A stretch of DNA of 44,406 bases from CAZLIC01 sp964559535 (GCA_964559535.1 CAZLIC010000028.1:1-44406), one strand, 5' to 3'; positions 24,617 to 34,300 are shown, numbered from the stretch's first letter. The notes: a model not told the origin generated them from the sequence alone. Made by a program: numbers and translations.

Positions 24617-25000
24617 ATGTCGGGCAGTGTCGTGGCCCTTCGGCCACAGGAACGGGTATGTCAGGACAGTGGTCCGATTGCCCTGATCTATCGGAACATG
24701 GGCACGGCGGCAGCCGAACGGGCCGTATCGCGCGCGCTGGGCGACATTGCGGCGCTGGTGGCCGGCACGGCCGAACAGGTGCGGAGGCGCAATCTGGCCG
24801 ATCTTGACCGCCGCCTGGCCCGCCTGCGCCGCACCGCCGACGAGCTGGGCATGGTCAGCCTGGCTGCGGTGGCGTCGCACTGCGCGCATTGCCTTGCGTC
24901 GGGGGACACCACGGCTTTTGCGGCGGTCTGGGCGCGGCTTCTGCGGGTGGCCGAATGCACGCTGGAGCCGGACAAGGGCCGGGCCGACCTGATGCGATAG
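24617..25000 (+). CDS. Helical Hpt-like protein, unknown
   Basis: A 127-residue all-helical protein. The segment VSRALGDIAALVAGTAEQVRRRNLADLDRRLARLRRTADELGM, followed by VSLAAVASHCAHCLASGD, has the length and periodicity of an Hpt four-helix bundle. At the position where Hpt proteins carry the phospho-accepting HxLKG/S motif, this sequence reads RLARLRRTA without the His. It could be a degenerate Hpt or a lineage-specific helical protein. The start ATG 24617 has only a weak ribosome site; ATG 24698 is the alternative. Confidence 0.6.
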   Translation: MSGSVVALRPQERVCQDSGPIALIYRNMGTAAAERAVSRALGDIAALVAGTAEQVRRRNLADLDRRLARLRRTADELGMVSLAAVASHCAHCLASGDTTAFAAVWARLLRVAECTLEPDKGRADLMR

Positions 25001-25062
25001 TCATCCGGCAGTGGACAGCCGCCCGGCAACACGGCACGCTGCCCGTCGGCAAGGAGTGTCGC

Positions 25063-25416
25063 ATGACGCCGCATCGCATCTTCCGCACCGGCTTTGGCAG
25101 CGTCTACCCGCTGTATGTGGCCAAGGCCGAACGCAAGGGGCGCAGCAAGGCCGAGGTGGACACGGTGCTGTTCTGGCTGACCGGGCTTGATGCCGGCGCA
25201 GTTGCGGCGCGATGCGCGGACGGCACCACGATGGAGGGCCTTTTTGCCACAGCCCCCGTGCTGAACCCGGCGCGCATGGGGGTGACGGGGGTGGTGTGCG
25301 GTGTCCGGGTCGAGACGCTGGAGGATCCGGTGATGCGGAACATCCGCATCCTGGACAAGCTGGTGGACGAACTGGCGAAGGGCCGGGCGCTGGAGAAGGT
25401 CCTGCGCCCGGGCTGA
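25063..25416 (+). CDS. DUF2200 protein
   Basis: A 117-residue protein matching DUF2200: HRIFRTGFGSVYPLYVAKAERKGRSKAEVD, then FWLTGLDAGAV, FFATAPVLNP-like FATAPVLNPARMGVTG and VCGVRVETLEDPVMRNIRILDKLVDELAKG. It is conserved and cytoplasmic with no known function. AAGGAG at 25051-25056 precedes ATG 25063. It is convergent with leuA, with two bases between the stops. Confidence 0.88.
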   Translation: MTPHRIFRTGFGSVYPLYVAKAERKGRSKAEVDTVLFWLTGLDAGAVAARCADGTTMEGLFATAPVLNPARMGVTGVVCGVRVETLEDPVMRNIRILDKLVDELAKGRALEKVLRPG

Positions 25417-25418
25417 GC

Positions 25419-26987
25419 CTATTCGCCGTGGTAGGTCACCGTCTTCACGTCTTCGCCCGGCGCGGTTTTCAGCCGCCGTTCCACCAGACGGTTCAGCGCG
25501 TTGATGTAGGCCTTCACGCTGGCCACCACCGTGTCGGTATCGGCCGACATGCCGGTAACGATGCGGCCGTCTTCTTCCAGCCGCACCGAGACGGTGGCCT
25601 GCGCGTCGGTGCCCTCGGTGACGGCGGCCACCTGATAGACCTGCAGGCGCGCCTTGTGCGGCCACAGCATTTTCACGCACTGGAAGGCGGCATCGACCGG
25701 GCCGTCGCCGGTGGCGTCGATGCTGCGCTCAGAGCCGTCGATCAGCAGCGTCATCTCGGCCTCTTGCGGGCCTTCGGTGCCGCAGATCACGCGCAGTTTC
25801 TTCAGGCTCAGGTGCTCGGCCTGGTCGATGGCCGCTTCATCGGCCACCAGCGCGATCAGGTCGTCGTCGTAGACTTCCTTCTTGCGGTCGGCCAGGGCCT
25901 TGAACCGCACGAACACGTCGTTCAACTGGTTGTCGGCCAGTTCGAACCCCAGTTCGCGCAGCTTGGCGCGCAGCGCGGCACGGCCCGAATGCTTGCCCAT
26001 GGCGATGTTGTTCGAGTTCAGTCCGATGTCCTCGGGGCGCATGATCTCGAACGTCTGCACGTTCTTCAGCACGCCGTCCTGATGGATGCCGCTTTCGTGC
26101 AGGAAGGCGTTCTTGCCGACGATGGCCTTGTTGAACTGCACCGGAAAGCCCGAGACCTGCGACACACGGCGCGACAGGTTCATGATGCGGGTGGTGTCGA
26201 TGCCGGTGCGGTAGGGCAGGATGTCGTTGCGCACCCGCAGCGCCATCACCACCTCTTCCAGCGCGGTGTTGCCCGCGCGTTCGCCCAGCCCGTTGATGGT
26301 GCATTCGATCTGTCGGGCGCCTGCCGACACCGCCGCCAGCGCGTTGGCGGTGGCCATGCCCAGGTCGTTGTGGCAGTGGGTGGCGAAGATGATGCTGTCG
26401 GCGCCCGGTACCCGCTCTAGCAGCATGGCGATGATCTGCGCGGATTCGTTGGGGTAGGTGTAGCCCACCGTGTCGGGGATGTTGATGGTGGTGGCACCGG
26501 CCTTGATGGCGATTTCCACCGTGCGGCACAGGTAGTCGGGTTCGGTGCGGGTGGCGTCCATGGGCGACCACTGCACGTTGTCGCACAGGTTGCGGGCGTG
26601 GGTGACCGTTTCGTGGATGCGGTCGGCCATCTGGTCCATGTCGAGGTTGGGGATGGCGCGGTGCAGGGGCGAGGTGCCGATGAAGGTGTGGATGCGCGGG
26701 CGTTTCGCGTAGCGTACCGCCTCCCAGCAGCGGTCGATGTCCTTGAAATTCGCGCGGGCCAGCCCGCAGATCACCGCGTTCTGCGACCGGCGGGCAATTT
26801 CGGATACCGCGGCGAAATCGCCTTCGGACGCGATGGGAAAGCCGGCCTCGATGATGTCGACGCCCATCTCGTCCAGAAGGCCCGCGATCTCGAGCTTCTC
26901 GTCATGGGTCATGGTGGCGCCGGGCGATTGCTCGCCGTCGCGCAGGGTGGTGTCGAAGATCAGGACATGCGGTTGATCAGGGGTCAT
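25419..26987 (-). CDS. leuA: 2-isopropylmalate synthase
   Basis: Condenses acetyl-CoA with 2-oxoisovalerate, the first committed step of leucine synthesis. The 522-residue protein has the DRE-TIM barrel start FDTTLRDGEQSPGATM, metal ligands in IFATHCHNDLGMATANALA, and INGLGERAGNTALEEVVMAL. The C-terminal LeuA_dimer domain (about 390-522) carries the leucine-responsive regulatory fold. The start is MTPDQPHVLIFDTT (26987) with AAGGAG upstream. A leucine-rich leader peptide lies 76 bases upstream in the same transcript direction. Confidence 0.96.
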   Translation of the reverse strand: MTPDQPHVLIFDTTLRDGEQSPGATMTHDEKLEIAGLLDEMGVDIIEAGFPIASEGDFAAVSEIARRSQNAVICGLARANFKDIDRCWEAVRYAKRPRIHTFIGTSPLHRAIPNLDMDQMADRIHETVTHARNLCDNVQWSPMDATRTEPDYLCRTVEIAIKAGATTINIPDTVGYTYPNESAQIIAMLLERVPGADSIIFATHCHNDLGMATANALAAVSAGARQIECTINGLGERAGNTALEEVVMALRVRNDILPYRTGIDTTRIMNLSRRVSQVSGFPVQFNKAIVGKNAFLHESGIHQDGVLKNVQTFEIMRPEDIGLNSNNIAMGKHSGRAALRAKLRELGFELADNQLNDVFVRFKALADRKKEVYDDDLIALVADEAAIDQAEHLSLKKLRVICGTEGPQEAEMTLLIDGSERSIDATGDGPVDAAFQCVKMLWPHKARLQVYQVAAVTEGTDAQATVSVRLEEDGRIVTGMSADTDTVVASVKAYINALNRLVERRLKTAPGEDVKTVTYHGE

Positions 26988-27021
26988 GGCAGATGGCTCC
27001 TTGCCGGGTTTCGCTGGCTTC

Positions 27022-27072
27022 GGGCGCTGGTCACCTCCGAGCGGTCGCGCCCAAGGGGCACGCTCAGAGGTG
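27022..27072 (-). promoter_or_regulatory. Alternative hairpins in the leuA leader
   Basis: Hairpin A pairs CACCTCTGAGCG (27072-27061, containing the leader's last codons and stop) with CGCTCGGAGGTG (27043-27032), complete with one G-U pair. Hairpin B pairs GGGCGC (27052-27047) with GCGCCC (27027-27022) across hairpin A's right arm, so the two exclude each other. No T-run follows, so the outcome may be at the level of translation or Rho. Confidence 0.45.
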
Positions 27073-27144
27073 GCTAAGGAGCAGCAGCGACAACACCGCG
27101 CGCGAGGCACGGGACAGGCCGGGGATATGGGCTGCGGTTGTCAT
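27064..27144 (-). CDS. leuL: leuA leader peptide (26 aa, leucine-rich)
   Basis: ATG 27144 to TGA 27064 encodes a 26-residue peptide. The residues from 17 on read VLSLLLLSHL, and seven of the 26 are Leu, four of them consecutive. It sits directly upstream of leuA in the same direction and ends within a hairpin, the classic layout of translation-dependent attenuation of a leucine operon. An in-frame ATG four codons upstream (27156) is an alternative start. No clear Shine-Dalgarno is seen for either, which lowers certainty. Confidence 0.65.
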   Translation of the reverse strand: MTTAAHIPGLSRASRAVLSLLLLSHL

Positions 27145-27198
27145 GGGCCGGAACATGGTGCAGCCGCCGCGCCTTGGCAAGCCGGAAAACGCAAGCGA

Positions 27199-28698
27199 TC
27201 AGGCCGCGTTGACGCCCCAGGCCTGCAGCTTGCGGTACAGCGTGGAGGGCGACACGTCGAGGTCGCGCGCCGCCCGCGGCACCGACCCGGCATGCCGTGC
27301 CAAAGCCGCCATGACCGCGCGGCGCTCGACCTCGGCCAGGGTCAGCCCGGCGAAGGCATCGCGCAGGCCGGGCATCGGGTGTTCGGCGGCGTCGGGCAGG
27401 GCAGGGTCGGGCAGGGCAGGGTCGGGCAGGGCAGGGTCCGACAGGGCAGGGTCCGACAGGGCAGGGTCCGACAGGGCGGTGTTCTGAACAATGTCGTCGG
27501 GCAGCATCCCCGGCGTGACCAGCCCGCCCTTGTTCAGCACCACCACGTTGCGGATCACGTTCAGCAGTTGCCGCACATTGCCCGGCCAGGGATGTGCGCG
27601 GAACAGCGCCTGCACCTCGGGCGACAGGCCGTCGAACGCCTTATTCTCTTCCGCGGCGAACAGGGCCAGCGCGGATTTGGCGATCTCGATCATGTCGTCG
27701 GCGCGGTCGCGCAGCGGCGGCATGTGGATGGGCACGACGTACAGGCGGTAGTACAGGTCCTCGCGGAAGGCGCCGCGGCGCACGGCTTCCATCGGGTCGC
27801 GGTTGGTGGCGCAGACGATGCGCACGTTTACCTTCCTGGGGCGGGTCGAGCCCACCGGCTGCACCATCGAGGTCTGCAGGAAGCGCAAGAGCTTGGTCTG
27901 CAGCGCGGGCAGCATCTCGCACACTTCATCGAGGAACAGCGTGCCGCCGTCGGCCGCCGCCGCCGCGCCCGGCTTGTCGGAAATCGCCCCGGTGAACGAC
28001 CCCTTCATGTGGCCGAACACCTCGGACTCCAGCAGGTCCTGCGGGATGGCGCCGCAGTTCAGGGCAATGAAAGGCCCCTGCGACCGCGGTGAATGACGGT
28101 GCACGGCCAGTGCGGCCAGTTCCTTGCCGGTGCCGCTTTCTCCGGTGATGAAGACCGTGGCGGTTGAGGCGGCGACGGAGCGGATCTTGGTCTTTACCCG
28201 TTCCAGCACCGCCGAAGAGCCGACAAAGTCTGCCTGTGACGCTGCAGGTACGGCGATGGACGGCCGGGATTCCGCGGCGGCGGCCAGTGCGCCGATGGAC
28301 AGGGCATTGTCCACGGCCTGCAGAAGCCGCGCCTCGTCCAGCGGCTTTACCAGGAAATCCTGCGCGCCCGCGCGCATCGCTTCGACGGCGCGGGCGATGG
28401 TGGCCTGCGCGGTGATGACCACGATCTGTGCCGCGGGCGCAAGTCGGCGGATGTCGGCCATCAACGCCAGCCCGTCACGGTCGGGGAGGAACAGGTCCAG
28501 CAGGACGACGTCGAACGACGCTTTCGACAGAGCTGCAAGGCCCTCGGCCCCGGTTGCCGCCATGGCCACGCTGCGGCCGGTGGCCGTGAGCATGGCGCTG
28601 TAGGTGGCCTTCTGCGACGCCGTATCCTCGATCAGCAGGATGCGCGGCAGGGCGCGCCCGGCCGGGCTGGCTGGGCTGCGGGCGGGGGCCTGGGTCAT
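27199..28698 (-). CDS. Sigma-54-dependent response regulator (NtrC/LuxO-type)
   Basis: A 499-residue protein. The receiver domain is at about 18-135 with acceptor Asp68 in VVLLDLFLPD and the switch Lys in LVKPLDE. The AAA+ domain has Walker A GESGTGKE and Walker B GGTLFLDEV. The sigma-54 contact loop reads GSFTGA rather than the usual GAFTGA. A Fis-type HTH ends the protein (RAARDLDVSPSTLYRKLQAWG). Between AAA+ and HTH lies a pentapeptide repeat (PALSD/PALPD) from a 15-bp DNA repeat. No histidine kinase is adjacent, so it is an orphan regulator. It lies between prpE and leuA on the same strand; its targets are unknown. Confidence 0.9.
   Translation of the reverse strand: MTQAPARSPASPAGRALPRILLIEDTASQKATYSAMLTATGRSVAMAATGAEGLAALSKASFDVVLLDLFLPDRDGLALMADIRRLAPAAQIVVITAQATIARAVEAMRAGAQDFLVKPLDEARLLQAVDNALSIGALAAAAESRPSIAVPAASQADFVGSSAVLERVKTKIRSVAASTATVFITGESGTGKELAALAVHRHSPRSQGPFIALNCGAIPQDLLESEVFGHMKGSFTGAISDKPGAAAAADGGTLFLDEVCEMLPALQTKLLRFLQTSMVQPVGSTRPRKVNVRIVCATNRDPMEAVRRGAFREDLYYRLYVVPIHMPPLRDRADDMIEIAKSALALFAAEENKAFDGLSPEVQALFRAHPWPGNVRQLLNVIRNVVVLNKGGLVTPGMLPDDIVQNTALSDPALSDPALSDPALPDPALPDPALPDAAEHPMPGLRDAFAGLTLAEVERRAVMAALARHAGSVPRAARDLDVSPSTLYRKLQAWGVNAA
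27391..27480 (-). repeat. Six 15-bp tandem repeats in the response-regulator linker
   Basis: There are six head-to-tail 15-bp units: three of gtcgggcagggcagg type, then three of gtccgacagggcagg type, the last with end changes. Each unit adds five residues, so copy-number change alters linker length without a frameshift. Confidence 0.92.
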
Positions 28699-28805
28699 GC
28701 GGCCCCCGTTCGGGCAGGACGTGGGCTAAGGGACCGGTCGCGCATGGGTTGCAGACTGCCGCAGCGGCAGGCCGGATGTCCAGTGCCGCCTGGGCCCGGT
28801 GCGCC

Positions 28806-30698
28806 TTATCCCTTCGCCAGCCCGATGCCGCGCAGCGCCGCGGCGATTTCGTCCAGGATGGCGGGGTCGTCGATGGTGGCCGGGGCCTTGAACGGCTGGC
28901 TGTCGGCGATTTTCGCCATGGTCGACCGCAGGATCTTGCCTGACCGCGTTTTCGGCAGCCGGTCCACCACCACCGCGCGTTTGAAGTCGGCCACCGGCCC
29001 GATGCTGTCGCGCACGCGCGTCACGCACTCGGCAACCACGTCGGCATGCGGGCGGTTCGTGCCGCGGTTCAGGCACAGAAAGCCCAGGGGCGACTGCCCT
29101 TTCAGGGCATCCGCAACGCCGATCACCGCGCATTCGGCCACGTCGGGGTGGCCTGCCAGCACCTCTTCCATCTGCCCTGTCGACAGGCGGTGCCCGGCCA
29201 CGTTGATCACGTCATCGGTGCGCGCCATGATGTACAGATAGCCGTCATCGTCCATGTAGCCCGCGTCGCCGGTTTCGTAGAAGCCGGGGAAGTGCGACAG
29301 GTAGCCCTTCACGAAGCGCGCTTCGGCGTTCCACAGGGTGGGCAGCGTGCCGGGGGGCAGCGGCAGCCGCACCGCGATGGCGCCCAGCGTGCCGCGCGGC
29401 ACCTCGTGGCCGCCTTCGTCGAGGATATGCACGTCATACCCCGGCATGGCAACGGCGGGCGAGCCGATGCGCATGGGCAGCCGCTCGATTCCCAAGGGGT
29501 TGGCGGCAATGGCATAGCCGGTTTCCGTCTGCCACCAATGGTCAACCACCGGCACCTTCAGGTGGCGTTCGGCCCACAGAATGGTGTCGGGGTCGGCGCG
29601 TTCACCGGCCAGATACAGCGCCTGCAGGCAGGACAGGTCATAGTCGGGCACCAGCTTGCCCTCGGGATCGTCGCGCTTGATGGCGCGAAAGGCGGTGGGG
29701 GCGGTAAAGAACGACTTCACCCGGTGTTCCGAGATCACCCGCCAGAAGGCGCCAGCGTCGGGCGTGCCCACCGGCTTGCCTTCGTAGACGATGGTGGTGC
29801 AGCCCGCGATCAGCGGGGCATAGCAGATGTAGCTGTGCCCCACGACCCAGCCCACATCGCTGGCCGCCCAGAACACATCGCCCGGCCCGCAGTCGTAAAT
29901 CGCCCGCATCGTCCAGTTCAGCGCCACCAGATGCCCGCCGGTGGGCCGCACCACGCCCTTGGGTGCCCCGGTGGTGCCGGAGGTGTACAGGATGTAGGCC
30001 GGGTGGTTGCCGGGCACCGGCACGCAGGCGTGCGGTTCGGCTTCTGCCACGAAGTCGGCCCAGGCCACATCGCGGCCCTCTGCCAGCGTGCCCGGTTCCT
30101 GTGGGCGCTGCAGGACAACGCAGAAGTCGGGCTTGTGGTGCGCCAGCTCGATGGCGTGGTCCAGAAGCGGCTTGTAGTGAACGATGCGGTTGGTCTCGAT
30201 CCCGCAGGAGCCCGCCAGAATGGCCTTGGGCGTGCAGTCGTCGATCCGCACCGCCAGTTCCGGGGCGGCGAAGCCGCCGAACACCACCGAGTGGATCAGC
30301 CCCAGCCGGGCGCAGGCCAGCATGGCCACCAGCGCCTCGGGTACCATGGGCATGTAGATCACCACGCGGTCACCCGCGACCAGACCGCGTGCAGCCAAGG
30401 CGCCCGCCAGCCGCGCCACGCGGTCTTGCAGCTGCGCGTAGGTGATGGTCGCCTTGCTGCCCGTCACGGGGCTGTCGTGGATGATCGCGGCCTGACTGCC
30501 GCGGCCTGCCGCCACATGCCGGTCCACCGCGTTCCAGCAGGTGTTCACCATGCCGTCGGCGAACCATTCGTACAGCGGTGCCCGGTCTGCCCACAGCGCA
30601 CGCGATGGCGCGCGGGTCCAGTCGATGCCCCGCGCCGCCTGCATCCACCAGCCCTGCGGGTCGGCAGCCCAAGCGGAATAGACGTCACGGTATGCCAT
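28806..30698 (-). CDS. prpE: Propionyl-CoA synthetase
   Basis: Activates propionate to propionyl-CoA via a propionyl-adenylate. The 630-residue ANL-superfamily enzyme has the P-loop-like YTSGTTGAPKGVVRPTGGH, the acetyl/propionyl-CoA synthetase signature VVDHWWQTETGYAIAANP, the hinge region YETGDAGYMDDDGYLYIMARTDDVINVAGHRLS, and the catalytic Lys in KTRSGKILRSTMAKI. It starts MAYRDVYSAWAADPQGWW, as PrpE does, with GGAGGAGGG upstream. The monooxygenase-fold gene lies 94 bases upstream on the same strand. No methylcitrate-cycle or propionyl-CoA carboxylase genes are in the window. Confidence 0.93.
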   Translation of the reverse strand: MAYRDVYSAWAADPQGWWMQAARGIDWTRAPSRALWADRAPLYEWFADGMVNTCWNAVDRHVAAGRGSQAAIIHDSPVTGSKATITYAQLQDRVARLAGALAARGLVAGDRVVIYMPMVPEALVAMLACARLGLIHSVVFGGFAAPELAVRIDDCTPKAILAGSCGIETNRIVHYKPLLDHAIELAHHKPDFCVVLQRPQEPGTLAEGRDVAWADFVAEAEPHACVPVPGNHPAYILYTSGTTGAPKGVVRPTGGHLVALNWTMRAIYDCGPGDVFWAASDVGWVVGHSYICYAPLIAGCTTIVYEGKPVGTPDAGAFWRVISEHRVKSFFTAPTAFRAIKRDDPEGKLVPDYDLSCLQALYLAGERADPDTILWAERHLKVPVVDHWWQTETGYAIAANPLGIERLPMRIGSPAVAMPGYDVHILDEGGHEVPRGTLGAIAVRLPLPPGTLPTLWNAEARFVKGYLSHFPGFYETGDAGYMDDDGYLYIMARTDDVINVAGHRLSTGQMEEVLAGHPDVAECAVIGVADALKGQSPLGFLCLNRGTNRPHADVVAECVTRVRDSIGPVADFKRAVVVDRLPKTRSGKILRSTMAKIADSQPFKAPATIDDPAILDEIAAALRGIGLAKG

Positions 30699-30792
30699 GG
30701 TATGCCCTCCTCCGGGATCGCAAAATCGTTACCGCCATGTCACGGCAAAGGGAATGTGCCTGCGCGCCGCACCCCTGCACCGGGCAGTCCTG

Positions 30793-31116
30793 CTATCGGC
30801 CCGGCACCACGCCCGACACTTCGTACATCACCGGCTCGAACCGGGCGCACAGCGCACTGAACTGCCGGTTCCGTTCACGCATTTCGGGGGTGCGCAGCAT
30901 GGCCATGAAATCTTCGCGCCGCCGCCACTGACTGTAGTTGGCGATCCGCGTCTGCGCGTCGTTCATGTGCAGCGCGGCCGAGATGAACCCCGGCTGGTGC
31001 CGGATCACCTCTTCGTAGGCGGCCTGCAGCGCCTCCATCAGGTCGGCGCACTGGCCCGGTGTCGTCTCGAAGGTGGTGATGACGGTCTGCCCGCCGAAGC
31101 CTGTGGAAATCTGCAT
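30793..31116 (-). CDS. Antibiotic biosynthesis monooxygenase (ABM)-fold protein
   Basis: A 107-residue ferredoxin-like ABM-domain protein: TVITTFETTPGQCADLMEALQAAYEEVIRHQPGFISAALHMND, then ANYSQWRRREDFMAMLRTPEM. The H-x-x-x-D-x-x-R-I-A-N-Y-x-Q-W pattern is typical of the ABM family. Proteins of this fold act as cofactor-free monooxygenases, haem-degrading enzymes or stress proteins, and none can be chosen here. The start is ATG 31116 behind a G-rich stretch. It may be co-transcribed with prpE. Confidence 0.8.
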   Translation of the reverse strand: MQISTGFGGQTVITTFETTPGQCADLMEALQAAYEEVIRHQPGFISAALHMNDAQTRIANYSQWRRREDFMAMLRTPEMRERNRQFSALCARFEPVMYEVSGVVPGR

Positions 31117-31302
31117 CGCACGCCCCCCCGTTGCCGTGCTGCCATCCTGCCACGGATCGCCCCGGCGCGGCAGACGGAATGCTGCCTGTTCGGCGGGCAG
31201 ATGCCGCGAAAACCGACAGTGCGCCGCCTGCCGCCCCACCCGGCCCTTTCCTGCCCGCCCATTCTGTGGAACCGTGCCGCGTGGAACTGGATGGGAAGCC
31301 GC

Positions 31303-34300
31303 ATGTCGATCAAGGCCGCGCTCTATCACCTCACGCACTACATCTATGACCGGCCGGTGATGCTGGGGCCGCAGGTGATCCGGCTGCGCCCCGCGCCGCA
31401 GGGCAAGACGCGGGTGATCAGCCACAGCCTGAAGGTGGGGCCGCAGCCACATTTCGTGAACCATCAGCAAGACCCGTACGGCAACTGGCTGGCGCGCTTC
31501 GTGTTTCCCGAACCGGTGCGCGAGCTGAAGATCGAGGTCGACCTTGTGGCCGACATGTCGGTCTACAACCCCTTCGACTTCTTCGTGGAAGAGGCGGCGA
31601 CGGCGTTTCCTTTCGCGTATCCGGCCGATCTGGCACCCGATCTGGTGATCTATCGCGCGCCCGAGCCCGCCGGGCCGCTGCTGCAGGCGTTCATGCAGAC
31701 GGTGGAGCGTGAGGCGCCGGGGACGGTGGACTATCTGGTGGCGCTGAACCGGCGGATTTCGCAGGAGATCGGCTATATCATCCGGCTGGAACCGGGCGTG
31801 TTCACCCCCGAAGAGACGCTGGCCGCGCGCAAGGGGTCATGCCGGGATTCGTCTTGGCTGCTGGTGCAGGTGCTGCGGCACCTGGGGTTCGCGGCGCGGT
31901 TTGTCTCGGGCTACCTGATCCAGTTGAAACCGGACCTGAAGGCGCTGGACGGCCCCAGCGGGACCGAGGTGGATTTCTGCGACCTGCATGCCTGGGTCGA
32001 GGTGTACCTGCCGGGCGCCGGCTGGATCGGGATGGACCCGACGAGCGGCCTGCTGACCGGTGAGAGCCACATCCCGCTGGCCGCGACGCCGCACTACCGC
32101 AATGCGGCCCCCATCAGCGGCGGCTACACGGGTGACCCCGACACCCGCACCGACTTTGCCTTCGACATGAAGGTCACGCGCGTGGCCGAGCACCCGCGCA
32201 TCACCAAGCCGTTCAGCGATGACAGCTGGCAGGCGCTGAATGCGCTGGGCCACAAGGTGGACGCGGCGCTGGCGGCGGGGGATGTGCGGCTGACGATGGG
32301 AGGCGAGCCCACCTTCGTGTCCATCGACGATTTCGAAAGCGCCGAGTGGAACACCGCTGCGGTTGGGCCGACCAAGCGGGTGCTGGCCGACCGGCTGATC
32401 CGGCGCCTGCGCGGCCGGTTCGCGCCGGGCGGGTTCCTGCACTACGGGCAGGGCAAGTGGTACCCGGGCGAGTCGTTGCCGCGCTGGACCTTCAGCCTGT
32501 ACTGGCGCGCCGATGGCCAGCCCGTCTGGCAGGACCCGGCGCTGATCGCCGACGAAGGGGCGCAGACCGGGGTGACGCCGCTGGATGCGCAGGAGTTGCT
32601 GCGCGAGATCGCGGCGGAACTGGGGGTCGAGGAAGACTGCATCCTGCCCGCCTACGAGGACCCGGCGGAATGGCTGGTGAAAGAGGCGAACCTTCCGGCC
32701 AACGTGACCCCGGCCAATTCGCAGCTGAAGGACCCCGAAGAGCGGCACCGGCTGGCCACCGTGTTCAACCGCGGCCTGACCAGCCCGTCCGGCTTCATCC
32801 TGCCCGTCCAGTCGTGGCAGGCCCGCGCCACCGGACGGCGCTGGCGGACCGAAAAGTGGCGGCTGCGACGCGGCTACATGTTCCTGGTGCCGGGCGACAG
32901 CCCGGTGGGGTACCGCTTGCCTCTGGCGTCGCTGCCGTGGATCCCGGCCTCGTCCTACCCGTACATCAACCCGATGGACCCGTCGGTTGAACGCCCGCCG
33001 CTGCCCGAACCCGCGCCGATCGATCCGGAACGGCGCAGCCAGCCGATGGCCAGTTTCGTGGCCAGCGGGCCGCAAGGCGCGCACGTGGCGCAGGGCAGCC
33101 CGGTGATAGAGGTGGACGGCTACATTCGTACGGCCGTCTCGGTTGAACCGCGCGACGGGCGGCTGTGCGTGTTCATGCCGCCTGTGGTGACGCTGGAGGA
33201 CTACCTTGACCTTCTGCACGCCGCCGAGGCGGCGGCCACCCGGCTGGGGCTGCAGGTGCACATCGAAGGCTACGCCCCGCCGCACGACCCCCGCCTGAAC
33301 GTGATCCGCGTGGCGCCCGACCCCGGCGTGATCGAGGTGAACATCCACCCCGCGCATAGCTGGGACGATTGCGTGGCCACCACTGAGGCGATCTACGAGG
33401 AGGCCCGGCAGTGCCGCCTTGGCGCCGACAAGTTCATGATCGACGGCCGCCACACCGGCACGGGGGGCGGCAACCACGTGGTGGTGGGCGGTGCCACGCC
33501 GAATGATTCGCCGTTCCTGCGCCGGCCCGACCTGCTGAAGTCGCTGATCCTGCACTGGAACCGCCACCCCTCGCTGTCCTTCCTGTTTGCCGGGCTGTTC
33601 ATCGGGCCCACCTCGCAGGCCCCGCGGATTGACGAGGCGCGGCACGATGCGCTGTACGAGGCGGAAATCGCGCTGGCGCAGATCGGCCCGAACGGGCAGC
33701 TGTTCCCATGGCAGGTGGACCGGTTGCTGCGCAACATCCTGACCGATGTCACCGGCAACACCCACCGTGCCGAGATCTGCATCGACAAGCTGTATTCACC
33801 TGACGGCCCCACCGGGCGGCTGGGGCTGGTTGAATTCCGCGGCTTCGAGATGCCGCCGAATGCCCGCATGTCGCTGGCCCAGCAGTTGCTGATCCGCGCG
33901 CTGATCGCCCGGTTCTGGGCCGCGCCGGCCTCTGGCAGCCTGACCCGCTGGGGCACTGCGCTGCACGACCGGTTCATGCTGCAGCACTATGTCTGGGCCG
34001 ATTTCCTGGATGTGCTGGCCGACCTGCGCGCGCATGGCTTCGACCTGTCGCCGGAATGGTTCCAGGCGCTGGCCGAGTTCCGCTTTCCCTTCTGCGGCGA
34101 GGTTGCGGCCGAAGGCACGCATCTGGAACTGCGGATGGCGCTGGAACCCTGGCATGTGCTGGGCGAAACCGGGGCCATCGGGGGCACCGTGCGCTATACG
34201 GATTCCTCTACCGAACGCCTTCAGGTCAAGCTGACCGCCGCCGAACCGGGACGCTATGCCGTGGCCTGCAACGGCCGCACCCTGCCGCTGGCGGCAGTGG

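Noticed and set aside
24889..25062. Upstream in-frame extension of the DUF2200 protein
   Set aside because: The DUF2200 family starts at MTPHRIFRTGFGS, and AAGGAG lies directly before that ATG. The extension overlaps the preceding gene.
27391..27480. Short tandem repeat considered as a CRISPR-like array
   Set aside because: Units are contiguous without spacers and lie in frame inside a coding gene.
28699..28805. Possible small gene between the response regulator and prpE
   Set aside because: No start with a ribosome site and no sizeable open frame is seen. It appears to be an ordinary spacer.
31837..33765. A 642-codon minus-strand ORF inside the DUF2126 gene
   Set aside because: It has an Arg/Gln/His-rich composition and no recognisable motif. 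The plus strand holds a full transglutaminase triad and family blocks.
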